From: Elephas maximus indicus
Taxonomy: Eukaryota; Chordata; Mammalia; Proboscidea; Elephantidae
Assembly (NCBI RefSeq): GCF_024166365.1
Contig: NC_064831.1
Coordinates: forward strand, 48,733,768 to 48,797,767
Direction of reading: 5' to 3'
DNA: 64,000 bases
Shown here: positions 22,079 to 33,399 of the stretch, piece after piece
Position numbering within the stretch: the first letter of the stretch is position 1
Layout: each line of letters begins with the position of its first letter
The notes under the pieces: generated by a model
Database searches by the model: none
The model's input: only the letters and a program-made list of their open reading frames with translations
Told to the model about the DNA's origin: nothing
Program-made: the position numbers and the translations under genes

Positions 22079-23847
22079 GAAAAAAGCTAATCAATAAAGG
22101 AATAACCGATCAACTGGACCTTACCAAAACTTAAAACTTTTGCTCTGGGAAAGACTCTGAAAAGGATGAAAAGACAAGCTATTGACTGGGAGAAAATGTG
22201 TGCAAAATAATATTTGACAAAGGACTAGTATCTAGAATATATAAAGAACTTTAAAAACTCAATGGAAAAAAAACAAGCAATCCAATAAGAAACAGTCAAA
22301 AAAAAAAGAACAGATATTTCACTGAAGAGGACATACAGGTGGCAAATAAGCACATGAAAAGATGCCAGACACTAGTCATCAAGGAAATGCAAGTTAAACC
22401 CTCAGTGAGATATTACTACATACCATCAGAATGATAAAACAAAAAACAGTGAAAACACCAGATGCTGGTGAGGATGCAGAGAAATTGGATTGCTCACACA
22501 CTGCTAACAGGAAAGTGAAATAGCACAGCCACTCCGGAAAAAAGTTTGGCAGTTTTTTATAAACCAAAACAAGCAATTACTACATGATCCAACAATTATG
22601 TACTTAGGCATGTATCCCAGAGAAATAAAAACTTATGTTCATAAACCAGAGATTACATCAGCTACAAGAGCTAGATGGTACCTGGCTATAACCAATGACT
22701 GCCCCAATACGGAACACAACAGAGGACCCCTGAGGAAGCAGGGGAGCAGTGGGATGCAGATACCAAATTCTTGTAAAAAGACCAGACTTAATGGTCTGAC
22801 TGAGACTAGAAGGACCCCGGTGGTCATGGCCTCCCAGACTTTCTGTTGGCCCAGGACAGGAACCATTCCCAAAGCCAACTCTCCAGACAGGGATTGGACT
22901 GGACAATGGGTTGGAGAGGGATGCTGGTGAGGAGAGTGAGCTTCCTGGATCAGGTGGATGCTTGAGACTATGTTGGCATCTCCTCCTTGGAGGGGAGATG
23001 AGAGGGTAGAGGGGGTTAGAAGCCGGCGAAATGGACACGAAAATAGAGAGTGGAGGGAGAGAGCGGGCTGTCTCATTAGGGGGAGAGCAATTGGGAGTAT
23101 GTAGCAAGGTGTATATAAGTTTTTACGTGAGACACTGACTTGATTTGTAAACTTTCACTTAAAGCACAATAAAAAAAAAAAACATGTTCACATAAAAACC
23201 TATACAGGAATATTCATAGAAGTTTTATTCATAATAACAAAAACTGGAACTAGCTCAGATATCCTTCAATGGGTAAATGATTAAACAAACTGCAGTACAT
23301 ATAACCATAAACTACTATTCATCATTAAAAAGGAACAAACTATTGATATAGGCAACAATTTAGATGAATCTCCTGGGAAGTATGCTGAGTGAAGAAAAGC
23401 TAATCCCAAAAGGTTACATACTACAGGATTCCATTTTATAACATTTTTGAAATGAGAAAACTTTAGAAATGAAAAACAGATTAGGGGAAGCAGGAAGGGA
23501 GAGGGTGTAGTTATAAAAGGGTGACTTCAGGGATCCCTGTGATGATGGAACTGTTTTGTACCTTGACTGAGGCGGTAGAGACATGCGAGAAAATCAAGTA
23601 GAACTAAATACACACATACAGATGGGAACAAAAAAATGGGAAATATGAGTAAGATCTGTGGATTGTATCAATATCAATATCCTGTCCTGGTTGTGATATT
23701 ATATTAATACTATGGGGTTTCACATGATGTTACCATTGGGGGAACTGGGTGAAGGGTGCTGGGTGAATGGAATCTCTCAGGATTATTTCTTACAACTGCA
23801 TGTGAATCTACAATTATCTCAACAAAAACTTCAATTAAAAAAAAAGG
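22079..23847 (+). mobile_element. Old L1 3' part, split by a younger L1
   Basis: 'aactggaccttaccaaaact', 'actagtcatcaaggaaatgc', 'ggtgaggatgcagagaaatt' and 'tccttcaatgggtaaatgat' are L1 ORF2 end and 3' UTR landmarks in the sense direction, ending in an A-run at 23838-23847. The reading frame is ruined. The element is interrupted by 22645-23178. Confidence 0.8.
22645..23178 (+). mobile_element. Younger L1 3' UTR inserted into old L1
   Basis: 5'-truncated L1 tail with 'gtctgactgagactagaagg', 'cttgagactatgttggcatc', 'gtaaactttcacttaaagca' and a poly(A). It is flanked by a diverged target duplication ('aaaacttatgttcataaa' left, 'aaaacatgttcacataaa' right). The host L1 text continues cleanly across the insert. 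Confidence 0.8.
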
Positions 23848-24100
23848 CCATGCTTATCTGGAATCTTTATTAATTCTTTCTCCTTTGCTGTCATATAGTC
23901 AATCCATCTTTAAGTGTTCTTTATGTATGAAACTGAGCAGGCCTCAGAGTTTTCTGCCTAGGAATTTACAGTCTTGCCGACTAAAACAGGCAACCACACA
24001 CTGCCTAATACCAGGTAGAACAAGTGAAATCCATAACATTTAGGAGGCTGTGATGACTAAGGTTATGTGTCAACTTGGCTGGGCCATGATTCTCAGCAGT

Positions 24101-24188
24101 TTGGCAGTTATGTAATGTCATCTTACAGTTATGTAATGATGTCATCTTACAGTTACGTGATGATGTTGCTTTACAGTTACATAATGAG
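24101..24188. repeat. Short tandem repeat inside the LTR
   Basis: A unit of about 24 bases, 'tcatcttacagttatgtaat' plus 'gatg', is repeated three to four times with increasing divergence. Confidence 0.75.
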
Positions 24189-24658
24189 GCAGTCATCCTC
24201 CACAATGTGATCTGATGGAATCTGTCAATCAGCTGTAAAGAGGAGTTTCTTTGGGGGTGTGGCCTGCACCCTATATATCTCTATTTCTCTCCCTCTCTCC
24301 CTTCTCACCTCCCTTCCCCCTAACCCTCTGTCCATCTATGTATTTATCTATACATATATATGGATGTTCTGGCAAAGCTTACTAGCTTGCTCTGGATCTT
24401 GCATCTGGCTCGTCATTATCTAGTCTCCGGTTCTTGGGACTTGAGTCAGCAGCCTGCCGTCTTACCTGCCAATCTTGGGATTCGTCAGCCTCCGCAGCCT
24501 GTGTTTGAGTCAGCAGCCTGCTGTCTGACCTGGCGATCTTGGGTTTGTCAGCCCCTGTAGCCACGTGAGTCAGGAGAAGCCTTCAGCCGATGCCTGATCC
24601 ATGGACCTGGGGCTTTCCAGCCTCTACAACCACGTGAGCCATTTCCTTGAAATAAATC

Positions 24659-24685
24659 TGTGTGTGTGTGTGTGTGTGTGTGTGT
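24659..24685. repeat. (TG)n microsatellite
   Basis: About 13 uninterrupted TG units directly after 'aataaatc' of the LTR. Confidence 0.95.
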
Positions 24686-25227
24686 ACACATTTCACTGGT
24701 TTTGCTTCTCTAGAGAACCCAGCCTAGGACAGAGGGCCCCCCTGTCAGGATTATACTGTTATTTATGAGGTCTGATCCTGTGAAGTTAAAGCTAGGTGAA
24801 TAAATAAAATGATTCAGTCACCACACCACCGCCCCCCATGTTGTTAAACACAATTGTCAAGTTTCAACTTACTTGACCAACTAGCATTTGAAACAGTTCA
24901 TAACTCCCTCCTCCTTAAAACACTTTCTTCACCTGGCTTCCAGAAACCATGTTCCTGGTTTTCTCCTACTTCACACTAGTCCCTCATTCTCCCTCCAGGG
25001 TCCTTCTCATCTCAAGTTAAAAGTGCTCCAGGGCTCAGTCCTTGGATCTGTTTTCTGCTTTAGCTACATTTACTTTCTTGGCTGTCTCATCCAGTCTCAT
25101 AGCTATAAACAATCTCTAGTGACCCCCAAATTCATTTCTTCAGTCCAGGCCTCTTCCTTCAACTCCAGACTTCAATATGTAAACTGCCTACTCAACATCT
25201 CCAATTGAATGTCTAATGTTGAGTTGT

Positions 25228-25432
25228 TAGTAGGTGCCACAGAGTTGTTTTCAACTCATAGCAGCCCCGTGTGACAGCTGCCCTGTAGGGTTTTCATGGC
25301 TGTAATCTTCATAATCTTTAAGCAGATCATCAAATTTTCTCCTAAGGCGCGGCTGGGTGAGTTCTGGGTTCGAACCACCAACCTTTCGGTTAGCAGCCAA
25401 GTGCTTAACCATTTGTACTGCGAAAGCTCCCT
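25228..25432 (-). repeat. AfroSINE (long variant) in L2
   Basis: Antisense copy: 'ttttcaactcatagcagccc', 'gggttttcatggctgtaatc' and 'ttcgaaccaccaacctttcg'. A short duplication of host text ('gaatgtctaat') is seen on both sides of this SINE pair. Confidence 0.8.
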
Positions 25433-25452
25433 GAATGTCTAATAAATAAATA

Positions 25453-25615
25453 AAACCAAACCTGTTGCTGTTAAGTTGATTCCGACTCATAGCGACCCTA
25501 CAGGACAGAGTAGAACTGCCCCATTGGGTTTCCAAGGAGTGCCTGGTGGATTCGAACTGCCGACCTTTTGGTTAGTAACCATAGCTAACCAAAACCACAG
25601 CCACAGCCAGGGTTT
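25453..25615 (-). repeat. AfroSINE (short form) in L2
   Basis: Antisense copy: 'ctgttgctgttaagttgatt', 'accctacaggacagagtaga' and 'ggattcgaactgccgacctt'. The head is duplicated or scrambled ('aaccaaaaccacagccacag'). Confidence 0.88.
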
Positions 25616-28119
25616 CCTGAATGTCTAATACCTATCTCAAACTTAAATATGTCCAAAACCTAGCTCCAAGGTTTCCCCCCGAAACCTGGTCCTCCTAAGG
25701 TTTTCCTCTTGCAGGGAATGGCAACTCTCTTCTTTCAACTGCTCAGGCTAACATTCCTGCAGTCATCTGACATCTCTTTCTCACTCTCTATATCTAATCC
25801 ACTGGCTGTATCCCTAATTTAACTACTTCTCACTCCTCCCCTTGCTATACTTAGGTCCATGCCATTTTTTCTCTCCTGGATTACTGAAAGAGTCTTCAAA
25901 CTAATCTTCTTCCTTCTGCCCTTGACCTCCATAGTTTATTTGGAAAACAGCAGTCAAGTAGCACTGATCAAATGTAGGTCAGTTCAGATCTCTCCTTTGC
26001 TCAAATCTCCGCCCCCTACCCCGACAGGTCTCATGCTTCAGAGTAAAGGCCAAAGTCATCAGAACAGCAAAAAGACCCCACGATTCCCACCTCCCAGCCT
26101 CTTACTTCTCTAACGCCCTACCATTCTCTGGCCCCACCTACTCGTTCCACTCCAGCCATACTGGCCTGCTTGATATTCCTCAAGTATACAAAGCGCACCA
26201 CCACTTCAGGACTTTTGCCAGGCCTGTCCTTACTGCCTGGAAGGCTGTATCCCCAGATATCCACAAAGCTTGATCCACGAGGTCTTTGGTTAAAGGCCAT
26301 TTTCTCAGTAAGTCATAGCCTAATAAAATTCTATTTAAAATGGCAACAATGTAACCCCTCCCTCCAACACCATGTCTCCTCTCTTTCTTGCTTTACTTTT
26401 ATATTATCACCACCTAATCTACTACATACTTTATGTATTTACAACTTGTCCAAGCCCACTAGAATATAAACTCAAGGTCAGGAATTTTGTTCATTGATGT
26501 AATTTCCAATATCTAGGACAGTGGCTGGTTCATATGAGGCACACAATAAATACTGAATTAATTTAGTGGGTTTTTTATATGTAGAAAACAGAATCACCAT
26601 TTGAAGTCACTGGCAAATTAATTTTAATAAAGCTAGAAAAGTTAGGATGGGCACTACTACTACCTGCATCCTAACAGTTTGGGTAGAAGGGATGGTCTAC
26701 CTGTCATTTTGCCTCATCAGAAAGTTCACACTGACCAGCTAATAGAATATGCCTAACAATTTACCAAAGAATGGGAAGCTGAAAAGCAGCCGTCCTAGGG
26801 CTAATAAAAGATTCTAGAAATAGTTATCTGAAAGTTCTTCTGTCTTGAACAATGAATATCTCTACCTTCTGTTTTTCTGTTTTTAAATTTTCTCTTCTTA
26901 TTTTGCTTATATTCCACCTAAGTTTTTATTTTAAATCTTCACAAGCTATCCATCAGTGACCGGAATATGAAATTGTTAACTTTTGGCTCAGAGGCAACTA
27001 AAAAAAATCCTGTCACTCTTGAACCTACACTTGCTTATGAAATCTCAAACATCATAGCTGTAAAACAACATTCTCCCTGGTAAAGACATACATGAATGTC
27101 CCTAGTGCAAATAAATTTAAGGTTCAAAGAGAGAACGTCTATCAAATTAGTAGAGATTTCCAAATTACTTCTAAGATTACGGTAATCTTAAATTAGGACT
27201 ATGACATCAATAAGGAACAATCCACCAGTTTAATGTGAAGAGAATGACTAGAGTCAGGTCTTGTATGTTTATGTTCTTGCTAGTTTTCACCAAATTCTCT
27301 GTGTTGACATATAAATTAACTATAACATTCAATTTTTTTTTCACATCTTGACTTGTGAATAACTTTACTTTGAATAACTTATCACATACATAAATTTTTT
27401 AACAAGATGTACAATCCACATACACTATCCTTCTGCCCCCTGTCAAAAATACATCTGAGGTAGATAAACCAAAGAAGAACTTCTGATCCTAAGAAAGAGC
27501 AAGAAAATAAACCTAGAAATCATCTTCTCTATGTCTAAGAAGTCTGGGAAACAGCAAGGCTGAGCAGGGGGTCAGAAGTCCAGAAAGTAGCACTTTCAGA
27601 TGCCTTTATATTAGTCGACTAATATAAAGTCTGAAAAGTTAAATGATTCCATCTACAAGTATAGGATAATGTCCACTTTTGCTTGGGAATGAATTCTAAT
27701 CCAAGCATTTATTCTAGATATCTACTAACTTTCTCTCCAAAATGCTCACTTTTAACTCTGCTTACATATTTCTAATATATATTTAATAACTGCTAATCTC
27801 TTAATGAAGAAGCCGTATCTCAGGCTTTCGGTTTTTTAATGCAGCCAACAGTGATGGTATTAACCAAGCAGATATAAGCACAAGTCACAATAAAAAAGCA
27901 CTAAAAAAGGAGATACAGTTGAATACATAAGGATGCAATTTTGAGTACCTAAAACAATCCCACTTCAAAAACCCAGTTCATCATCAATGCTTCCACTTGG
28001 GTCCTCCACCCAATTCAAGATTAACTGGGTAAATAACTTTAAGGAGATGAGTGAATCAGCTATATCTTATGATTAAAGTACAAAATATTAGCTATCTACA
28101 ATATTTGCTAAAGGTGGCT

Positions 28120-28920
28120 TTTAAAAATGTGTATGTTATACTCGCCAAAATAGCTAAAATTAAAAAGTAGTATAAAACCAAAAGTTGGCAAGGATGTGGA
28201 GTAACCAGAGCTCTCACACGCTGTTGATTAAAGTATAAAATGAAACCAGCACTTTGGTAAATGATCTATCGGCTTCTTGTAAAATTAAACAGGTGCCCAC
28301 CCTATGACCCTGCAGTTCTGCATCTACTGAATACCTAGGTATTTGTCCTAGAGAAATAAAAATATATGTCCACAAAGAGGCTTATCCAAGAATTTCACAG
28401 CAGCTTTTTTTTTTTTTATCAGCACAAACCCAAAAGGCCCAGGTGTTGTTCTGTAGGACAGTGGATGAGCAAACCGTGATACACTCATATAACACAGTAC
28501 TACTCAGCAATCAAAGAGCATATAACACTTACGGACGAATGTCAAGAGATTATGCTGAGTGCAAAGCCTTCAACAGAAGAGTACTACTGTATGATTCCAT
28601 TTTCATGAAGTTTTAAAGCAGGCAAAACTAATCCATGGTGAAATAAATCACAACAATCGTTGCTTCTAATGGTATGTTGGGAAGAAAAGACCGGGAAGGG
28701 GAATGAAAGAACTTTCATTCCACAGAAACGCTCTGTTCGCACAGATGTTTGGGTCACACGGCAATGCATATGTCTAAAAGCACTGGATGACACACTTAAA
28801 ATATGTGCATTCCACTTACCTAAAAAAATAAAAAGAACCGCAAACTCTAGTTTAATGATAGGTAGGGGTGAGGTGTCTAGGGGTGAAGTATACTCATGTC
28901 TGAAATACTTTAAGATGTAA
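28120..28920 (+). mobile_element. Old L1 3' end
   Basis: 'aaaagttggcaaggatgtgg', 'accctgcagttctgcatcta', 'cagtggatgagcaaaccgtg' and 'gtactactgtatgattccat' are sense L1 ORF2/3' UTR landmarks. There are many frame breaks. Confidence 0.75.
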
Positions 28921-28929
28921 CCAAAAATC

Positions 28930-29138
28930 AAACCAAACCCACTGCTGTCAAGTCAATTCCAACTCATAGTGACCCTACAGTAAGTACAGAGCAGGACTGC
29001 CTCAGAGGGTTTCCAAGGCTGTAAATTTTTACGGAAGCAGACTGCCACATCTTTCTCCCGTGGCGCGACTGGTGGGTTTGAACTGCAAACCCTTTGGTTA
29101 GAGGCAAGCTCTGTAACCACTGCACGGCCACGGCTCTT
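28930..29138 (-). repeat. AfroSINE (long variant)
   Basis: Antisense copy: 'actgctgtcaagtcaattcc', 'gagggtttccaaggctgtaa', insert 'cacatctttctcccgtggcg' and head 'ctgtaaccactgcacggcca'. Confidence 0.85.
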
Positions 29139-29211
29139 TTATAATGTAACAGAGTTTTACAATGTAACTGCGCGATGGAACAATTATAAATTATGTGATA
29201 AAGCAAATACC

Positions 29212-29380
29212 AAAAAAACACCAAACCTGTTGCCGTTGAGTCAATTCTGACTCCTAGCAACTCTACAGGTCAGAGTAGAACTGCCTCGTACCGTTTCCAA
29301 GAAGCACCTGGTGGATTCGAACTGCCGACCTGTTTGGTTAGCAGCTGTAGCTCTTAACCACTATACCACCAGAGTTTCCA
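29212..29380 (-). repeat. AfroSINE (short form) near exon 10
   Basis: Antisense copy (sense for ADAM10): 'ctgttgccgttgagtcaatt', 'ttccaagaagcacctggtgg', 'attcgaactgccgacctgtt' and 'ttaaccactataccaccaga'. It ends 129 bases from the exon 10 donor. Confidence 0.9.
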
Positions 29381-29508
29381 ATGCAGATACAGCAAAGTGT
29401 TAATAACTGTAAAATCTGGGTGGTGGGTGTAGGAGTGCTCACTCCATAACTCAAGTTTTCTAAATGTTTGAAAATGTTCATAATAGAAAGCTGGGAAAAT
29501 ATACATAC

Positions 29509-29692
29509 CAACAAAACAGTTGTTTCTCTTCTTCTCAAGAACTTGACTTATATTTCTAATGCTACACAGCGAGAATTTATTGTTGTTAAGTTTGTCCCCG
29601 GACGTTGCTCTTGCATACATGATGTAATTGCCATTTTCTTTTTGTCCTAAATTCTTAGATTCTCCCGGAGTGCACTCTGTTCCAGAATCATG
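29509..29692 (-). CDS. ADAM10: ADAM10 exon 10: third zinc ligand and Met-turn
   Basis: This exon of 184 bases starts with His, the third zinc-binding histidine of the HExxHxxGxxH motif, whose first part is in exon 9. It continues [20 protein letters not shown], then [13 protein letters not shown], whose Met forms the Met-turn under the zinc site. It ends [16 protein letters not shown]. The sequon RNIS matches a known ADAM10 glycosylation site (human about 439). The acceptor is ctgtttgacag and the donor GTTG|gtatgt. Two AfroSINEs sit 130 to 580 bases downstream in intron 10. Confidence 0.97.
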
Positions 29693-30339
29693 CTGTCAAA
29701 CAGAATACAGAGTTACATAAATAGCAAAGAAAATAAGGCTTTCGGGTCATCTGATTAAATGTAATTTTCTCCTCGGAGAACAATGGAAGCTTGTGGGCTC
29801 TCCTTTTCTTTAGAAAGGCTCTTAATTGTTTTAGACTGTGAGAAGGAAAACAACTTGCTCTTTCAGAGGCCCATGGTCTTATCTAAGGAGGAAAGTCAAA
29901 GGAGGTCCAGCCACAACAATAGGTGGGGCCTACCTGTGTAAGCAGGCAGGACAGGTTGTCCCGTGCTATTAAAACCAGCTCGCCTATTTTTAAAGCTAGT
30001 AACAGCAAACGTAACTACCGCTCAAAAACTACTAACATCTTTGAGATATACGCTGAGTCACAGGCTATGACTCATTCTAAGACAGAGATGGGGAAAAGAG
30101 AAAGACAGGAAGCCAAAGAGACAGGCATGGTGCTCAGTATATACCTGACATACCTGAGACAGCTGACTCATTAGCATACAAGAAAGGTGAGTAAAACTGC
30201 TGAGCAGGGATGGAAACACAATGATCTATTTTAAAATGGAAATTAAGAAAAGCCAAGAGGTAAAACCAAACTACTGCTTTGCAAATAAAACAGGAGGCAG
30301 AGCTCTATATGCTTGTATATGAGGAGAGCCGGTTTTTTT

Positions 30340-30510
30340 TGGGGGGGGAGGTTTGTAATTTTATTGACATATTAGATACACACAAAATGCAGTAAACCAT
30401 AGCTCAATTAATCTTCTCAAAGTAAATGCACTTATGTGACCAGCACTGAGATCAAGAAACTGAACACTATCAGACTCCAGCAGCCCTTTCTCTCCCAGGG
30501 ATACCTGTTT
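30340..30510 (-). mobile_element. Old L1 fragment, antisense
   Basis: 'ttattgacatattagataca', 'agcactgagatcaagaaact' and 'gaacactatcagactccagc' resemble antisense old L1 sequence. Weakly supported. Confidence 0.4.
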
Positions 30511-31175
30511 AAAAAAGCAGAACTTCACAATGCTCCCGAAACCACAAGCCCGAACAGGCCAGGAGGGGTGGAAAACATTGAAACCTAGAGCAACAGTTCT
30601 ATTTAACTAAATTACTGTTTTATAATACCCAACAACCCTACTTGAGTAGGGTTCCCTGAGAAACAGAAGAAATGCCCAAGGGCATCCCGCTTCTCTCCAG
30701 ACCCCATCTAAATTACTTCATTTTCCACTTCCCGGTCTGGAGCGGCTACTCACAATCCAATCCCACCGTCACCTTCATTCTTCCTCATGCCTCCTGCTTT
30801 TCCCCAAACCTAGACTCAGCACTTAACAACTCTACACTAGTCTTCAAAATTATCTTGCTTTCTGTTTTCATTCTACAAAATTCAATTCAGTTACTGATAA
30901 TGTACAGCACTAGAATTATCCTCAGTATTCGAATTTGACAAAGAAAAAGAAAAAAACACCAATACTGTCTAACTCTTGATGTTTATATTTTACATCACAG
31001 AGTATCTTACCACCTTTCAATTCAAACCAATAAATATTAATCAGTGTACAATATATTCCAAGGAGATGCTAAAATACAATAACATAAAAATATAAAGATG
31101 ACTTAAACACTGTCTCTACCCCTCAAGGGACCACAGGCTACTTAAAGAGGATAGCAAATTTTACGTATCTGCCAC

Positions 31176-31585
31176 TGGCATCACTAGGAAGGTGCGGGGG
31201 TAAGGACCGCATCCCCTGATACTGTCAGAAAAGGTGACCTTAGGGTTCACCGCGGTGGTGGGCAGACCAGTGCACCGCAGGAGGCATCACTAAGGCAGTG
31301 GCACCATTGGGGTTGCTGTCACCCAGTGCGGTAATTCGTCCCCCTCACCTGCCTATCTGGGTGCAGGTAGCTGGGCCGTGACACCCACCATTGGCTGGAG
31401 AGTCTCCACCTTGGCCAATGGGAGAGGGGCGGAGCTGTGGGGAGCCACAGGGAGCCTGCTGGGAGGGCTGGCACTTAGCCCTGCTCAGGGGGCGGGGTGG
31501 GGCCAGCCGCTCCGCCCACAATGGGGGGGGCAACACCATAAGTTACCATACTGGGTGACACCAACCCTAGTGAATCTGCCTAGGT
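31176..31585. mobile_element. GC-rich, CpG-bearing element with CACTAG-type ends
   Basis: A sharply GC-rich island in an AT-rich intron, with 'caccgcggtggtgggcagac', 'gccaatgggagaggggcgga' and 'ggggcggggtggggccagcc'. The left end 'ggcatcactag' and the right end 'cctagtgaatctgcc' are imperfect inverted repeats. A non-autonomous DNA transposon is my first guess. A CCAAT-like plus GC-box cluster could act as a cryptic promoter. Confidence 0.5.
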
Positions 31586-31642
31586 TCAACTCTGACCCAT
31601 ATACCCATTACAGAAATCACTAACCAATTTACTTTACTACTC

Positions 31643-31808
31643 CCAGAAGCCCTAGTGGTGCAGTGGTTAAGTGATCGGCTGCTAACCAAAAAGGTCGACA
31701 GTTTGAATCCACCAGCTACTCTTTGGAAACCCTATAGGCTATTCTACTCTGTCCGGTAGGGTCACTACGAGTCAGAGTAGACTAGACGGCAATGGGTTTG
31801 GGGTGGGT
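31643..31808 (+). repeat. AfroSINE (short form)
   Basis: Sense copy: 'agccctagtggtgcagtggt', 'cgacagtttgaatccaccag' and 'ggtcactacgagtcagagta', then 'ggcaatgggtttgg'. Confidence 0.88.
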
Positions 31809-32515
31809 ATCTCAGGAGGGTATTTTTATCCATCACCATGATGTTATCTATCATCATCAGTGACCATGGAAGGGGGAACAAGTAGTAAACAAGCATGCTA
31901 GCTGTCTGCCATCCTCAGATGAAGAAAACAAGCACACAAATAAATAAAACACATTACAAGATAAAACACCCTGACTGCAGCCCAAAAGTGCTATGAGAGA
32001 TCGAAAAACTGTATTTTAGTTTGACAAGAAAAAACTTTTTTCTGGCTATAAACATAACACATACTTTTACAGAAATGGTGGAAAATACAAAAAAATGGAT
32101 AAAGAGCATTTTAATCATAATCCACCACCCACAATAACTGCTACTATAATATTCTGGTCTATTTCCCGCCTGACTTGTACCCAGTGATATCATATTTTAA
32201 TACAAAATTTGGACTCAACCATGTGTACAGTTATACATGGGTTTCTTTTAGCTTAACAGCATACGGTGAGCACTAAAAACTTGATTTTTAAATGGTTGCA
32301 GAGCACTGAATGGTATTTTTCTATTGTGAGGCTATTTGGACTGTTTAAAAATCTTTGTTATTATAAATAAAACTGCAGTAGATAACTTTTTTCTATTTTT
32401 ATGTTTTAAAATGAATATAAACTGACAGACTCTCCATTTATTTCTTTTCAGTTGGTATTACAGACTGAATTTTGTCCCCCAAAAATACATGTTGTAAATT
32501 CTAACCCCTAGACCT

Positions 32516-32735
32516 GTAGAGCCCTGATGGCGCAGTAGTTTAGTGCTTGGCGCTAACCGAAAGGTCATTAGTTCAAACCTACCAGCCACTCCACAGGATA
32601 AAGACATGGGCAGTCTGCTTCCATAAAGATTACAGCCTTGGAAATCCTAATAGGGCAGTTATATTCTGTCCTATGGAGTCACTATGAGTCAGAATCCACT
32701 CAACATCTACAGGCTTGGTTTTTTTTTTTTTCTGG
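32516..32735 (+). repeat. AfroSINE (long variant)
   Basis: Sense copy: 'agagccctgatggcgcagta', 'ggataaagacatgggcagtc' and 'gtcactatgagtcagaatcc', then a T-run. Confidence 0.85.
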
Positions 32736-32792
32736 CTTATACATGTAGGTATAATCCCATCTGGGAACAAGGTTTTGTTTGTTATGTTAATG

Positions 32793-32975
32793 GTGCTGTT
32801 AATTGCCCTGGAGTCCATTCCAAATCAGGGCAAAGCCGATGTGTGAAGTGCAGAAATGTTCCATAGTCTTCAAGGCTGTAACCTTTCAGATGCAGATCAC
32901 CGGGCGTGTCTTCCTGGGTAGGCACCACTGGGTGGGTTCAGTTAACCTCTCAGCTAGCAGTCAACCATTTGTGGC
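32793..32975 (-). repeat. AfroSINE (long variant), heavily diverged
   Basis: Antisense copy: 'ttccatagtcttcaaggctg', 'taacctttcagatgcagatc' and 'aacctctcagctagcagtca'. Older than most copies here. Confidence 0.6.
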
Positions 32976-33399
32976 TACAGGGTGTGGGTTTAAGCCAATC
33001 ACTTTTGAGATATGAAAGGAGCAGCTTAGGCACAGACACCCAAGCACAAATGGAGTGGAAGATACATGCCACATGAAGATCAACCAAGGAACATCAGAGA
33101 AGCTGAGACAAGGATTTCCCCACACAAAAAGACAGAGAGCCTTCCCATAGAGCTGGTGCCCTGAATTTAGGCTTGTAGCCTCCTAAACTATAAAACAAAT
33201 TTCTGTTCATTAAAGCCACCCATTTGTGGTATTTCTATTACAGCAGTACTAGAAAACTAAGACAACTGGATTCCCAGAAGTAGACTTACTAGGTTAAAAG
33301 GTAGGACATTCTAAAGATCTTGGTATATATTGCCAAACTGCCTCGTATAAAGGGCCGTATTAATTTACATTATATGAGCTGTGAATAAGTTATATGCCT

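Larger units (their letters stand above)
24047..24733 (+). mobile_element. MLT2-like ERVL solo LTR
   Basis: Begins 'tgactaaggttatgtgtcaa' and 'cttggctgggccatgattct', and ends 'ttgcttctctagagaaccca' and 'gcctaggaca', the hallmarks of MLT2-type ERVL LTRs. Before the end lies 'gccatttccttgaaataaat' with a TG microsatellite (24659-24685). Internal tandem duplications are present. There are no coding genes. Confidence 0.65.
24880..26562 (+). mobile_element. Long LINE L2 fragment, interrupted by two AfroSINEs
   Basis: Successive L2 landmarks in the sense direction: 'ccagggctcagtccttggat', 'cagactt caatatg', 'caaacttaaatatgtccaaa', 'ggattactgaaagagtcttc', 'ccagccatactggcctgctt' and the 3' end 'aggacagtggctgg' with 'acacaataaatactgaat'. 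It has many stops and is an ancient relic about 1.3 kb long without the SINEs. Confidence 0.8.
19261..29508. other. ADAM10 intron 10 (about 10 kb)
   Basis: Contains eight AfroSINEs, two MIR-like pieces, an L1 with a second L1 inside it (22079-23847), an MLT2-like LTR (24047-24733), a long L2 (24880-26562) and an old L1 tail (28120-28920). The spans 20731-21007, 21151-21890 and 26563-28119 show no gene and nothing I recognise. Confidence 0.8.
32448..33264 (+). mobile_element. MaLR-like LTR carrying two SINE insertions
   Basis: Opens 'ggtattacagactgaatttt' and 'gtcccccaaaaatacatgtt', and closes 'taaagccacccatttgtggt' and 'agcagtactagaaaactaag', as MLT1-type LTRs do. AfroSINE copies at 32516 and 32793 interrupt it. 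There are no retroviral genes. Confidence 0.6.
32034..33376 (-). mobile_element. Old L1-like fragment, antisense, interrupted by an LTR
   Basis: 32034-32430 ('gcactgaatggtatttttct', 'aaatctttgttattataaat', 'aaaactgcagtag') and 33265-33376 ('ggattcccagaagtagactt', 'tattgccaaactgcc', 'attaatttacat') together match antisense old L1 order. The MaLR-like LTR at 32448-33264 splits them. Confidence 0.5.

Noticed and set aside
22598-23107. Overlapping frames of 110-149 codons
   Set aside because: They fall within an L1 3' UTR inserted in an older L1. The same shadow frames recur in the other copies of that UTR.
31345-31623. Pro/Arg/Gly-rich frames on both strands in the GC-rich island
   Set aside because: Open by GC content only, with no similarity to a known protein and no start or splice context.
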